The notes under the pieces are model-generated. The model saw nothing but the letters and a program-made list of their open reading frames with translations, had not been told where the DNA came from and made no database searches. Shown piece by piece: positions 20,375-27,334 of a stretch of DNA of 39,070 nucleotides (position 1 is the first letter of the stretch; the number at the start of each line of letters is the position of its first letter). Source of the stretch: Nocardia carnea (GTDB taxonomy: Bacteria > Actinomycetota > Actinomycetes > Mycobacteriales > Mycobacteriaceae); the NCBI RefSeq assembly GCF_029868855.1, contig NZ_JARWOV010000342.1, forward strand, positions 1 through 39,070, written 5' to 3'. A program made the position numbers and the translations under genes.

Positions 20375-21910
20375 TCAGTCGAAGCGGATGCCCTGTGCCA
20401 GTGGGAGGTCGCTCGAATAGTTGATCGTGTTGGTGGCCCGGCGCATATAGGCCTTCCACGCGTCCGATCCGGATTCGCGGCCGCCTCCGGTGTGTTTCTC
20501 ACCGCCGAAGGCGCCACCGATTTCCGCGCCGGAGGTGCCGATATTGACATTGGCGATACCGCAGTCCGACCCGTCCGCGGCCAGGAAGCGTTCGGCCTCG
20601 CGCTGATCGGTGGTGAATATCGCCGACGACAGCCCCTGCGGGACACCGTTGTGCAGCGCCAGGGCGGTATCGAGCTCGTCGTAGGTGAGCACGTACAGGA
20701 TCGGGGCGAAGGTCTCCTCGCGCACGATCTCGGTCTGGTCCGGCATCCGGACGATCGCCGGATGCGCGTAGCGGGCCGCGGGCCCGACCCCGTCCACCGT
20801 GATTTCGTGCCCACCGCAGACCAGTTCGCCGCCGTCGCCGCGGGCCAGGTCGAGTGCGTCGCGCATCCGCTCCCAGGCTTCGGGGCCGCTGAGCGGGCCC
20901 ACCTGGACACCGGGGTCCAGTGGATTGCCGATACGCAACTGCCGATAGGCGCCGGCCAACCGGTTCACGAGTTCGTCCGCGATATCGGTGTGCACGATCA
21001 GCCGGCGCAAGGTCGTACAGCGCTGACCCGCGGTACCGACCGCCGCGAAAACGATGGCGCGTACCGCCAGGTCCAGATCGGCCGAGGGGGTGACGACGGC
21101 CGCGTTGTTACCGCCCAACTCCAGCAGGCAGCGGCCGAACCGGGCGGCCACCCGGGGCCCCACCTGCCTGCCCATCGCCACCGATCCCGTCGCACTGACC
21201 AGGGCGACCCGTTCGTCGTCGACCAGCTGTGCCCCGGCCGCACCGGTGCCCAGTACGAGCTGATGGATTCGCGGATCGGCCGCCGCGGCGTGGGCGGCTC
21301 GGCGTAACAGGGCATGACAGGCCAGTGCCGTCAGCGGCGTCCGGTCCGACGGTTTCCACACCACGGTGTCGCCACAAACCAGCGCGACCGCAGTATTCCA
21401 TGCCCAGACTGCTACGGGGAAGTTGAACGCCGAGATCACGCCGACCACACCCAGCGGATGCCAGGTCTCCATCAGCCGGTGGCCGGGCCGTTCCGAGGCC
21501 ATCGTGTAGCCGTAGAGCTGCCGGGACAACCCCACCGCGAATTCGCAGATATCGATCATTTCCTGGACCTCGCCCCGCGCCTCGGCCGGGATCTTCCCAA
21601 CCTCGAGAGTGACCAGCTCGGCGAGTTCGTCCTGGTGCCGCCGCAGCAGAACGGCCAATTCCCGGATCACCGCAGCGCGCTGTGGCGCCGGGACGGTACG
21701 CCAGTCGCGGAATGCCGCGGCGGCGTCCGCGATCGCGGCGTCGATCTCGGCGGGGGTGCTGGGTCGCAGCCCGATGAGCACTTCGCCGGTGATCGGGCTG
21801 CGTACCGCCATTTCACCGGTGGGGGGAGGTTCGATGCCCATAGCGTTCAGCAGGGCGGGCACCCGGTGGGCAAGCCGGACGGTTCGGGTCTCGCTGTCGA
21901 TCTCGGTCAT
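20375..21910 (-). CDS. pcd: L-piperidine-6-carboxylate dehydrogenase (aldehyde dehydrogenase)
   Basis: This 511-residue NAD(P)+-dependent aldehyde dehydrogenase oxidises 2-aminoadipate semialdehyde, in equilibrium with piperideine-6-carboxylate, to L-2-aminoadipate. It follows Lat in lysine breakdown. Features include GVVGVISAFNFPVAVWAWN, WKPSDRTPLTALAC (cofactor site), LELGGNNAAVV (general-base Glu), GTAGQRCTTLRRLIV (nucleophile Cys), EIVREETFAPILYVLTY and the C-terminal GGAFGGEKHTGGGRESGSDAWKAYMR. The last resembles the lysine-pathway branch (Pcd/ALDH7) rather than general ALDHs. ATG 21910 has GAGGAG 7 nt upstream. It is divergent from lrp with 113 bp in between, and lat follows lrp. Confidence 0.93.
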   Translation of the reverse strand: MTEIDSETRTVRLAHRVPALLNAMGIEPPPTGEMAVRSPITGEVLIGLRPSTPAEIDAAIADAAAAFRDWRTVPAPQRAAVIRELAVLLRRHQDELAELVTLEVGKIPAEARGEVQEMIDICEFAVGLSRQLYGYTMASERPGHRLMETWHPLGVVGVISAFNFPVAVWAWNTAVALVCGDTVVWKPSDRTPLTALACHALLRRAAHAAAADPRIHQLVLGTGAAGAQLVDDERVALVSATGSVAMGRQVGPRVAARFGRCLLELGGNNAAVVTPSADLDLAVRAIVFAAVGTAGQRCTTLRRLIVHTDIADELVNRLAGAYRQLRIGNPLDPGVQVGPLSGPEAWERMRDALDLARGDGGELVCGGHEITVDGVGPAARYAHPAIVRMPDQTEIVREETFAPILYVLTYDELDTALALHNGVPQGLSSAIFTTDQREAERFLAADGSDCGIANVNIGTSGAEIGGAFGGEKHTGGGRESGSDAWKAYMRRATNTINYSSDLPLAQGIRFD

Positions 21911-21940
21911 CGCGAACTCCTCGGGTTCGGCCGGACGAAA

Positions 21941-21946
21941 TACGCT
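21941..21946 (+). promoter_or_regulatory. -10 box for a leaderless upstream ORF before lrp
   Basis: TACGCT lies 6 nt before ATG 21953. It would produce a longer transcript covering the short ORF and lrp. Confidence 0.4.
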
Positions 21947-21952
21947 GTGCGA

Positions 21953-22024
21953 ATGGCACGGCCGGAGAATGAACGTTCACAACTCCAGTTCCGGCGGTGT
22001 GTCCGCTACGTTAGCCTTCGCTGA
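21953..22024 (+). CDS. Leaderless 23-codon upstream ORF overlapping the lrp start
   Basis: ATG 21953 lies 6 nt after a TACGCT box. The encoded peptide is MARPENERSQLQ then FRRCVRYVSLR, basic at its end. The stop TGA shares its A with the lrp ATG (TGATG), an arrangement typical of translational coupling. It resembles no protein I know and could act as a leader peptide controlling lrp. It contains no lysine run that would suggest attenuation by lysyl-tRNA. No other evidence of translation can be seen here. Confidence 0.35.
   Translation: MARPENERSQLQFRRCVRYVSLR
21970..21979. promoter_or_regulatory. Palindrome in the pcd-lrp divergent region
   Basis: TGAACGTTCA is a perfect 10-bp palindrome 54 nt upstream of lrp and 60 nt upstream of pcd. 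It is a candidate operator for Lrp autoregulation or pcd control. Confidence 0.35.
22012..22017 (+). promoter_or_regulatory. -10 box of lrp, leaderless
   Basis: TAGCCT lies 6 nt before ATG 22024. It would bypass the upstream ORF, giving lrp two alternative promoters. Confidence 0.5.
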
Positions 22025-22476
22025 TGGCGGAAACACCGGCAAAACCGACCCTGGATGAGATCGATCGCCTGCTGATCCGGGAACTGATGGCCGACGGCCG
22101 GGCGACACTGTCCAATCTGGCCGACAAGGCGAGCCTTTCGGTATCCGCCGTGCAGTCGCGAGTACGCAGACTCGAGGCGCGCGGTGTGATCCGTGGCTAC
22201 ACGGCCAACGTGGATCCCGAGGCGCTGGGGCAGTTGCTGTCGGCATTCGTCGCGATCACTCCTCTCGATCCGTCGCAACCCGATGACGCGCCCGCGCTGC
22301 TACAGCATGTGCCGGGTATCGAGGCCTGTCATTCGGTGGCCGGCGAAGAGAGCTACATGCTGTTGGTCCGGGTCGCCTCCCCGCGGCATCTGGAACAGTT
22401 GCTGCAGCAGATCCGGGCGACGGCCAATGTCCGCACTCGAAGCACCATCATCCTGCAGACATTCTACGAAAAGTAG
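22024..22476 (+). CDS. lrpA: Lrp/AsnC-family regulator (LrpA-like)
   Basis: This is a 150-residue feast/famine regulator. The N-terminal HTH is LDEIDRLLIRELMADGRATLSNLADKASLSVSAVQSRVRRLEARGVIRGYTA (10-61). The C-terminal RAM effector domain (about 70-148) includes CHSVAGEESYMLLVRVASPRHLEQLLQQIR. Such proteins form octamers and respond to amino acids. It lies between divergent pcd and downstream lat, as in M. tuberculosis, where LrpA (Rv3291c) is known to act on lat. Lysine-catabolic control is therefore likely. Candidate sites are the dyads at 22480-22505 and 22516-22526. Confidence 0.93.
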   Translation: MAETPAKPTLDEIDRLLIRELMADGRATLSNLADKASLSVSAVQSRVRRLEARGVIRGYTANVDPEALGQLLSAFVAITPLDPSQPDDAPALLQHVPGIEACHSVAGEESYMLLVRVASPRHLEQLLQQIRATANVRTRSTIILQTFYEK

Positions 22477-22479
22477 TTG

Positions 22480-22526
22480 ATAACGTAACAAATCCTTCTC
22501 GTTATGGTTCTGTCAGGAAAATTTCC
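22480..22526. promoter_or_regulatory. Probable Lrp operator cluster upstream of lat
   Basis: ATAACG (22480-22485) and CGTTAT (22500-22505) form a dyad with half-site centres 20 bp apart, two helical turns. The palindrome GGAAAATTTCC (22516-22526) follows within CAGGAAAATTTCCCG, which has the AT-rich core of Lrp-type sites. This block stands out as AT-rich in a GC-rich genome. Confidence 0.5.
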
Positions 22527-22549
22527 CGACATATCGATACGGGCTCCCG

Positions 22550-22555
22550 TACCGT
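22550..22555 (+). promoter_or_regulatory. -10 box of lat, leaderless
   Basis: TACCGT lies 7 nt before GTG 22563. It is overlapped by a short TCCCG/CGGGA dyad. Confidence 0.5.
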
Positions 22556-22562
22556 CGGGACT

Positions 22563-23915
22563 GTGACCATCGAACTGGAACGATCCGGCGCCGGCGGTGA
22601 CACCGACCGCATCCCCGCGACCCGCGTCCACGAGACGCTGTCGGCGAATATGCTCGCCGACGGATTCGATCTGGTACTCGACCTACCCGCTTCCTACGGC
22701 CGCCACCTGGTGGACGCGCGCGACGGCACCGACTACCTCGATATGTTCGGGTTCTTCGCCTCCAGCGCGCTCGGGATGAATCATCCGGCGCTGGCCGGGG
22801 ATGCCGCCTTCCGGAACGAACTCACCACGGCCGCGGTGAACAAGCCCAGCAACTCCGATATCTACACCGTCGAGATGGCCCGGTTCGTGGACACCTTCGT
22901 CCGGGTACTCGGCGACCCCCGGCTACCGCATTTGTTCTTCATCGACGGTGGTGCGCTCGCGGTGGAGAACGCACTCAAAACCGCGTTCGACTGGAAGAGC
23001 CGGCACAACGAACTACACGGCCGCACAGCACTACCCGGCCGGGAGACCGGTGTCCTGCACCTGACCGGCGCCTTCCACGGTCGCAGCGGATACACGCTTT
23101 CGCTCACCAATACCGACCCGGTGAAGACCGAACGTTTCCCCGTCTTCGACTGGCCGCGGATCGAAACACCGTGGCTCGGCGGATACGACGATATCGACCG
23201 CGCCGAACAGCAGGCGCTGGAACAGGCCGCGCGGGCCTTCGCCGACCGGCCGAACGGAATCGCCTGTTTCCTGGCCGAACCCATCCAGGGCGAGGGTGGC
23301 GACCGCCATATGCGGCCGCAGTTCCTGCAGGAGATGCAGCGGTTGTGCCACGTCAACGATGCACTGTTCGTCCTCGACGAGGTGCAAACCGGTGTCGGCG
23401 CAACCGGAACCGCCTGGGCCTACCAGCAATTCGAGCTACAACCCGATGTGGTCGCGTTCGGGAAGAAAACCCAGGTATGCGGCATCATGGCCGGCGGCCG
23501 GGTGGACGAGGTGAGCGATAATGTCTTCACCGTCGCATCCCGGCTCAACTCCACTTGGGGCGGCAACCTCGCCGATATGGTCCGCGCCCGCCGGATACTC
23601 GAGGTCATCGAACGCGACGGTCTTATCGAACACGCAGCGGCACTCGGCGAACATCTCCAGGCGCTGCTCCGGGACCTCGCTCAGCGGTATCCGGTGGTCA
23701 CCGATCCTCGTGGCCGGGGCCTGATGTGCGCGATAACCCTGCCCGATACCGGTTTCCGCGACGCGGTGCTCACCGCACTGCGCGATCGCGAACACGTCCT
23801 GATGGTCGGGACCGGATCGCGCGGAATCCGCTTCCGGCCACCGTTGACCGTCGAGCCCGCGGAATTGGAAGCGGCGGTCGCCGCACTGGACCGGGTGCTG
23901 CGCGACCCGGCCTGA
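22563..23915 (+). CDS. lat: L-lysine 6-aminotransferase
   Basis: This 450-residue class III PLP transaminase moves the epsilon-amino group of lysine to 2-oxoglutarate, giving 2-aminoadipate semialdehyde, the substrate of Pcd. Family features are MFGFFASSALGMNHPAL, FFIDGGALAVENALKTAFDWK, LTGAFHGRSGYTLSLTNTDP, LAEPIQGEGGDRHMRP, LFVLDEVQTGVGATG (PLP Asp) and AFGKKTQVCGIMAGGR (Schiff-base Lys). It ends GSRGIRFRPPLTV. The product is also the entry to cephamycin precursors in some Nocardia, but no beta-lactam genes lie nearby. GTG 22563 is leaderless and lies 86 nt after lrp, with an Lrp-like operator cluster between. Confidence 0.95.
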   Translation: MTIELERSGAGGDTDRIPATRVHETLSANMLADGFDLVLDLPASYGRHLVDARDGTDYLDMFGFFASSALGMNHPALAGDAAFRNELTTAAVNKPSNSDIYTVEMARFVDTFVRVLGDPRLPHLFFIDGGALAVENALKTAFDWKSRHNELHGRTALPGRETGVLHLTGAFHGRSGYTLSLTNTDPVKTERFPVFDWPRIETPWLGGYDDIDRAEQQALEQAARAFADRPNGIACFLAEPIQGEGGDRHMRPQFLQEMQRLCHVNDALFVLDEVQTGVGATGTAWAYQQFELQPDVVAFGKKTQVCGIMAGGRVDEVSDNVFTVASRLNSTWGGNLADMVRARRILEVIERDGLIEHAAALGEHLQALLRDLAQRYPVVTDPRGRGLMCAITLPDTGFRDAVLTALRDREHVLMVGTGSRGIRFRPPLTVEPAELEAAVAALDRVLRDPA

Positions 23916-23967
23916 CCGGTAGAACCGGCGGATGCCGGACGGGCGCTGTGAACGGTGATCTCGGCGA

Positions 23968-24327
23968 TCAACTCGCCGGGCCATGGACCGGCTCGGGCCG
24001 CAATCCGAGCGCGCCCTCCACGAACCGATGCACCGCACCCAGCCCGGCCTCCAGAGCGGCACCGTGGCCAGGCCTGGACCAGCCCGATACGCGCGCGGTA
24101 CCAGCCGATTCCGGTACCACCACGATCTCCGCGACCAATTCCGCCGTGACCGGATCGCATACGGCCCAGGAAAAACTCGACTCGTCCGCCCATTGGGCAC
24201 TCCGCTTCGACACGTATTCCGGATCCGATATCCCGCCCTCCAGCAGCGCGGGCCGATCATCGATTCGTTCGTCCGCCCGCAGCGCACGCAGATACCACGC
24301 TCCGGCATTGATCTCGATCGCCTCCAT
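23968..24327 (-). CDS. Short GNAT-like acetyltransferase domain protein
   Basis: This 119-residue protein has a RimL-type N-acetyltransferase pattern: AWYLRALRADERIDDRPALLEGG at the start, FSWAVCDPVTAELVAEIVVVPE (beta-4), then SGWSRPGHGAALEAGLGAVHRFVEGALGLR, which resembles the acetyl-CoA loop and helix. The C-terminal motif B expected after this is absent, about 40-50 residues short of a standard GNAT. It is either a minimal or truncated enzyme or a non-catalytic relative. ATG 24327 has no ribosome site; a weak CAGGGT box with a 6-nt gap hints at leaderless expression. It converges on lat and is divergent from the kinase gene. Confidence 0.6.
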   Translation of the reverse strand: MEAIEINAGAWYLRALRADERIDDRPALLEGGISDPEYVSKRSAQWADESSFSWAVCDPVTAELVAEIVVVPESAGTARVSGWSRPGHGAALEAGLGAVHRFVEGALGLRPEPVHGPAS

Positions 24328-24503
24328 CCGGCAACCCTGACACAGGGGCCGCTGCGCAAGACGCAAGCACAGCCATCCCGGACGTGGCCGCAGCGGTACC
24401 GGGTCCGCCGAGGCACATCGGGAGCGCATACCGCATCCGAGCCCTGCGCTCCCGGTGCTACCGGTCACGCTGTGCGAGGTGGCCGGTCGCCGTTAGGGTC
24501 GGA

Positions 24504-24523
24504 GTACAGTCCGGGCGCTGTAC
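24504..24523. promoter_or_regulatory. Dyad upstream of the kinase gene
   Basis: GTACAG and CTGTAC flank an 8-nt spacer, about 60 nt before the kinase start. It is a possible operator in the 255-bp divergent region. Promoter boxes there are ambiguous. Confidence 0.3.
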
Positions 24524-24582
24524 GATCCCGGACCACCGCGCCCGCCGCGACCCGTGGCGCGACGGTGACAGGAAGGATGAGC

Positions 24583-26409
24583 ATGGCTGGGCAGCGACTG
24601 GGCCCCTACCGGCTCGAGCGGCTGCTCGGGCAGGGTGGTATGGGTCAGGTGTGGCTGGCGCACGCCGACCCCGCGGGCGGGCGGCCGGGGCGAAAGGTCG
24701 CGCTGAAATTGCTGCCCGCCGAACTCGCGGCGGATCCGACCTACCGGAGCCGGTTCGAGCGGGAAGCCGAACTCGCCGCCCGCCTGCACGACCGGCATCT
24801 CGTTTCGATCCACGCGCACGGTGAGTTGGACGGCCGGCTGTTCATCGAGATGGAGTACGTCGAGGGTGAGGATCTGTCCCGGATCCTGCACCGGGGGCCG
24901 CTGCCGCCGGAGCGGGCCGTCGATATCGTCACGCAGACAGCGGCGGCGCTGGACGCCGCGCACCGGGCCGGTTTGGTGCACCGTGATGTGAAACCGTCCA
25001 ATATCGTCATCCGGCACGACGGCGTGGTGTACCTGATCGATTTCGGGATCGCACACGGTGCCGGCAGTACGGCGCTGACCGCATCGGGTCTGGCGGTGGG
25101 CACCTGGGCGTATATGGCGCCGGAACGGTTCACCGGCGATACCGACGCCCGGGCCGATATCTATTCGCTGGGCTGTGTGCTGTTCGAATGCCTCGCCGGT
25201 ATCCGGCCGTTCGGCGATACCGATCCGGCGCGGCAGATGCACGACCATCTCACCACCGCCCCGCCCAGTGTGCGGGCGCTGGTACCGGGTATCTCCGACC
25301 GGTTGGACGCGGTGATCGCCCGCGCGCTCGCCAAGGAACCCGGTGCCCGCTTCGCATCGGCCGGTGAATTCGCGCGGGCCGCCGAATCCGCGCTGGCCCT
25401 CCCGGGCCCTCCGGCGGGGCCTGGGCCCGCTGAACACCCCGGCATCCATCGCTACGAGCTCGACGCGGGTCCCGCGAGCACGCGCCGCTACGAATCACCG
25501 GAGTGGCCGGCCACCCGCCGCTACGAGACCCCGGCGCCGGCGCCCACCGGCGTCCACCCTGACCGACCCGACCCACATCCGAGCACCCGCAGCTATGAAC
25601 CCGGCGTAGGTCCGGTGGGCACGCGCCGATACGAGGCGGCCGCGCCGCCCCCCGGTACCCGCCCCTACACCGGTCTCGCCGCGCACGGGACAGCCGGAGC
25701 CGGTCATCCTCCGACCCGGGCATACACCCGGTTGGAGACCGGCCACGTTGCCGGCGGCCCACCGCACGGCGGCGAAATGGCGTATGCCGGGGTCCGGCCG
25801 GGCGCGCCGGCCCGACCGGCGCCCCGCTCCCCTGCACCGCCCACCCGGCGTACGCCCCGGGCCCGCCCGGCCGCCCGGCCGCGGCGACGGAAAAGCCGGC
25901 TGCGCAGGCTGATGCTGTGGTTGATCGTGCTCGTGGTGGTACCGCTGGTACTGATCGGCGGATGTATGGCGGCCTTGATGAAGGGCGCGGGATCCATCGA
26001 GTTCTTCTCCGGCGACGACCGGCCCACCGCCTCCGCAGGTACCGCGGTCCGCGACGGCAGCTTCGAGTTCGTCGTACGGAATGTGGAGTCGGATGTGCCC
26101 ACGCTCGGATTCGACCGCGCCCAGGGCATGTTCGTGGTGGTGAGTTTCACGGTCCGCAATATCGCGCCCGAGCCCAAGACATATACCCCGCTGGGTCAAG
26201 AACTGCACGATACGGCCGGTGGCAAGTTCGGCCCGGACGTGACGGCCACCGCCCAGCGCGCCGCCACCGCCGCCGCGCCGCGCACGCTGCAACCGGGTGA
26301 ATCACTGGGAACGCATCTGGTGTACGAGGTGCCGGCCGGGTCGGTGCCGGCGAGTATGACGTTCCGCGATTTCCCGTTCTCCCTCGGTACTTCGGTCGCA
26401 CTGAGCTGA
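24583..26409 (+). CDS. Transmembrane Ser/Thr protein kinase with DUF4352-like sensor
   Basis: This is a 608-residue Hanks-type kinase. The kinase domain (about 8-270) has P-loop GQGGMGQV, catalytic Lys42 (VALKLL), HRDVKPSN (133-140), DFG (153-155) and APE (179-181); all catalytic residues are present. The linker (about 285-440) is Pro-rich and holds seven HRYE/TRRYE/TRSYE/TRPYT/TRAYT units, then a strongly basic stretch. A single TM (about 443-466) leads to an external domain (about 490-608). That domain resembles DUF4352: DGSFEFVVRNVES, FVVVSFTVRNIAPEPKTYTP, LQPGESLGTHLVYEVPAG. ATG 24583 is preferred over 24577 because AGGAAGG needs the extra six bases. A 200-codon open extension upstream is not coding. 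The signal sensed and the targets are unknown. Confidence 0.9.
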   Translation: MAGQRLGPYRLERLLGQGGMGQVWLAHADPAGGRPGRKVALKLLPAELAADPTYRSRFEREAELAARLHDRHLVSIHAHGELDGRLFIEMEYVEGEDLSRILHRGPLPPERAVDIVTQTAAALDAAHRAGLVHRDVKPSNIVIRHDGVVYLIDFGIAHGAGSTALTASGLAVGTWAYMAPERFTGDTDARADIYSLGCVLFECLAGIRPFGDTDPARQMHDHLTTAPPSVRALVPGISDRLDAVIARALAKEPGARFASAGEFARAAESALALPGPPAGPGPAEHPGIHRYELDAGPASTRRYESPEWPATRRYETPAPAPTGVHPDRPDPHPSTRSYEPGVGPVGTRRYEAAAPPPGTRPYTGLAAHGTAGAGHPPTRAYTRLETGHVAGGPPHGGEMAYAGVRPGAPARPAPRSPAPPTRRTPRARPAARPRRRKSRLRRLMLWLIVLVVVPLVLIGGCMAALMKGAGSIEFFSGDDRPTASAGTAVRDGSFEFVVRNVESDVPTLGFDRAQGMFVVVSFTVRNIAPEPKTYTPLGQELHDTAGGKFGPDVTATAQRAATAAAPRTLQPGESLGTHLVYEVPAGSVPASMTFRDFPFSLGTSVALS

Positions 26410-26438
26410 CGGCTGCCGAGAGCCGGGCGAGTCCGGAA

Positions 26439-26941
26439 CTACGGCAGGCGCTCGGCCCGCGCATCGCGGTGATGCACTGTCCGGCGCCGCATCGATACGC
26501 CGCGATGATCGGTCGCGGTATCCGGTACCGCCACCAGCGCGACCGGCATCCCGAGCGACATGAGTCACCGCCGTCGTGCCGACCGGACCGGCCGCGGACC
26601 CGTTCGAGCAGGTCCGGCACCTGTTCGCCGCCGTGCTCCCGGCAGCCGGGGTGGCCCGCCGGCGATCGAAGCGGTGCGGCGCGAAGTGCCCAGTTCGGCG
26701 CCGCGCCACGCGCCGGCGTCAAGATCGCGTAATCTGGACAGTGGCGCGGCATCCAGGCCGAGTAGTCGGGCAGTCTCTCTGGTTCGCCGCTCCGGGCCCA
26801 CCAGCACCCGTGCGCCCACCGGTGGCTCGAACGCCCGGTCCGCCTGTCCCCACCGGGGCGAGCGGTTCGTCGGCCGGAAGTCGCTTTCGGCGCCGCGGTG
26901 ACACCGTGGGAGATCAACTCGAGTTTGCGAACACCAGGCAC
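26439..26941 (-). pseudogene. Histidine phosphatase (phosphoglycerate-mutase-like), degraded by frameshifts
   Basis: Pieces of one protein of the histidine phosphatase family appear in order but in different minus-strand frames. The first is VRKLELISHGVTAA (catalytic His region). Next come LPADEPLAPVG, then QADRAFEPPVGARVLVGPERR with ETARLLGLD and LRDLDAGAWRGAEL, then REHGGEQVPDLLERVRG, then GTTAVTHVA and finally RIDAAP. At least four frame changes are needed within 500 nt. GTG 26941 has a TATGCT box 6 nt upstream, so the promoter may still be active. The intact neighbours argue against a general sequence-quality problem, though errors cannot be excluded. Confidence 0.7.
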
Positions 26942-26947
26942 CGTCGC

Positions 26948-26953
26948 AGCATA
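26948..26953 (-). promoter_or_regulatory. -10 box of the histidine phosphatase remnant, leaderless
   Basis: TATGCT lies 6 nt before GTG 26941. Confidence 0.4.
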
Positions 26954-27042
26954 GAAACACCGAACTGTCACCGGTCGCCGGCTCGGATCCGATCGCCGGC
27001 TCCCGGCCCGTCGTGCCCCCGCGAGCAGGAGGTGATCGAGGA

Positions 27043-27282
27043 ATGACAGATATTCTGATCCGTGCCGTGCCCGGCGCAGTAGTCGACGAGATAGACCGGC
27101 AAGCTCAGGCGCTGGGGATATCCCGGACAGCGTTCCTCCGTCGCCGGCTCGACCGGGAATTCCGGCCGGTCGGTGGGGTGAGCACTGCCGATCTGGTTCG
27201 CCTGGCCGAGCTGATCCGCGATTTCGGAACACCGGAGATCGTCGACGAGGATCCCGAACTGGTCGACGGCAGCCTGCCCTGA
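27043..27282 (+). CDS. Orphan VapB-like (ribbon-helix-helix) antitoxin
   Basis: This 79-residue protein begins MTDILIRAVPGAVVDEIDRQAQALG then ISRTAFLRRRLDREF. That is the ribbon-helix-helix pattern of mycobacterial-type VapB antitoxins. The C-terminal half (STADLVRLAELIRDFGTPEIVDEDPEL) corresponds to the part that would embrace a VapC toxin. No PIN-domain toxin follows: lhr starts 52 nt later. It may be a solitary regulator, a remnant, or an antitoxin acting in trans. ATG 27043 has AGGAGGTGA 7 nt upstream, one of the best ribosome sites in the window; a GTG 30 nt earlier is less likely. Confidence 0.72.
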   Translation: MTDILIRAVPGAVVDEIDRQAQALGISRTAFLRRRLDREFRPVGGVSTADLVRLAELIRDFGTPEIVDEDPELVDGSLP

Positions 27283-27292
27283 ATACCGGGGC

Positions 27293-27316
27293 GGCCACCG
27301 GCAGGTGTCGGTGGCC
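27293..27316. promoter_or_regulatory. Dyad between the antitoxin gene and lhr
   Basis: GGCCACCG and CGGTGGCC flank an 8-nt spacer. It begins 11 nt after the antitoxin stop and ends 5 nt before the lhr CAGACT box (27322-27327). It is a possible terminator of the small gene or an operator on lhr. Confidence 0.4.
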
Positions 27317-27321
27317 GGGTG

Positions 27322-27327
27322 CAGACT
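27322..27327 (+). promoter_or_regulatory. -10 box of lhr, leaderless
   Basis: CAGACT lies 7 nt before ATG 27335, with no ribosome site. Confidence 0.4.
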
Positions 27328-27334
27328 GGAATCC

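Noticed and set aside
22563..23915. lat-pcd as part of a cephamycin cluster
   Set aside because: No ACV synthetase, isopenicillin N synthase or other beta-lactam genes are in the window, and the order matches the mycobacterial lysine-catabolic locus.
23983..24582. 200-codon N-terminal extension of the kinase
   Set aside because: It overlaps the GNAT-like gene and the divergent promoter; the kinase fold and the ribosome site begin at 24583.
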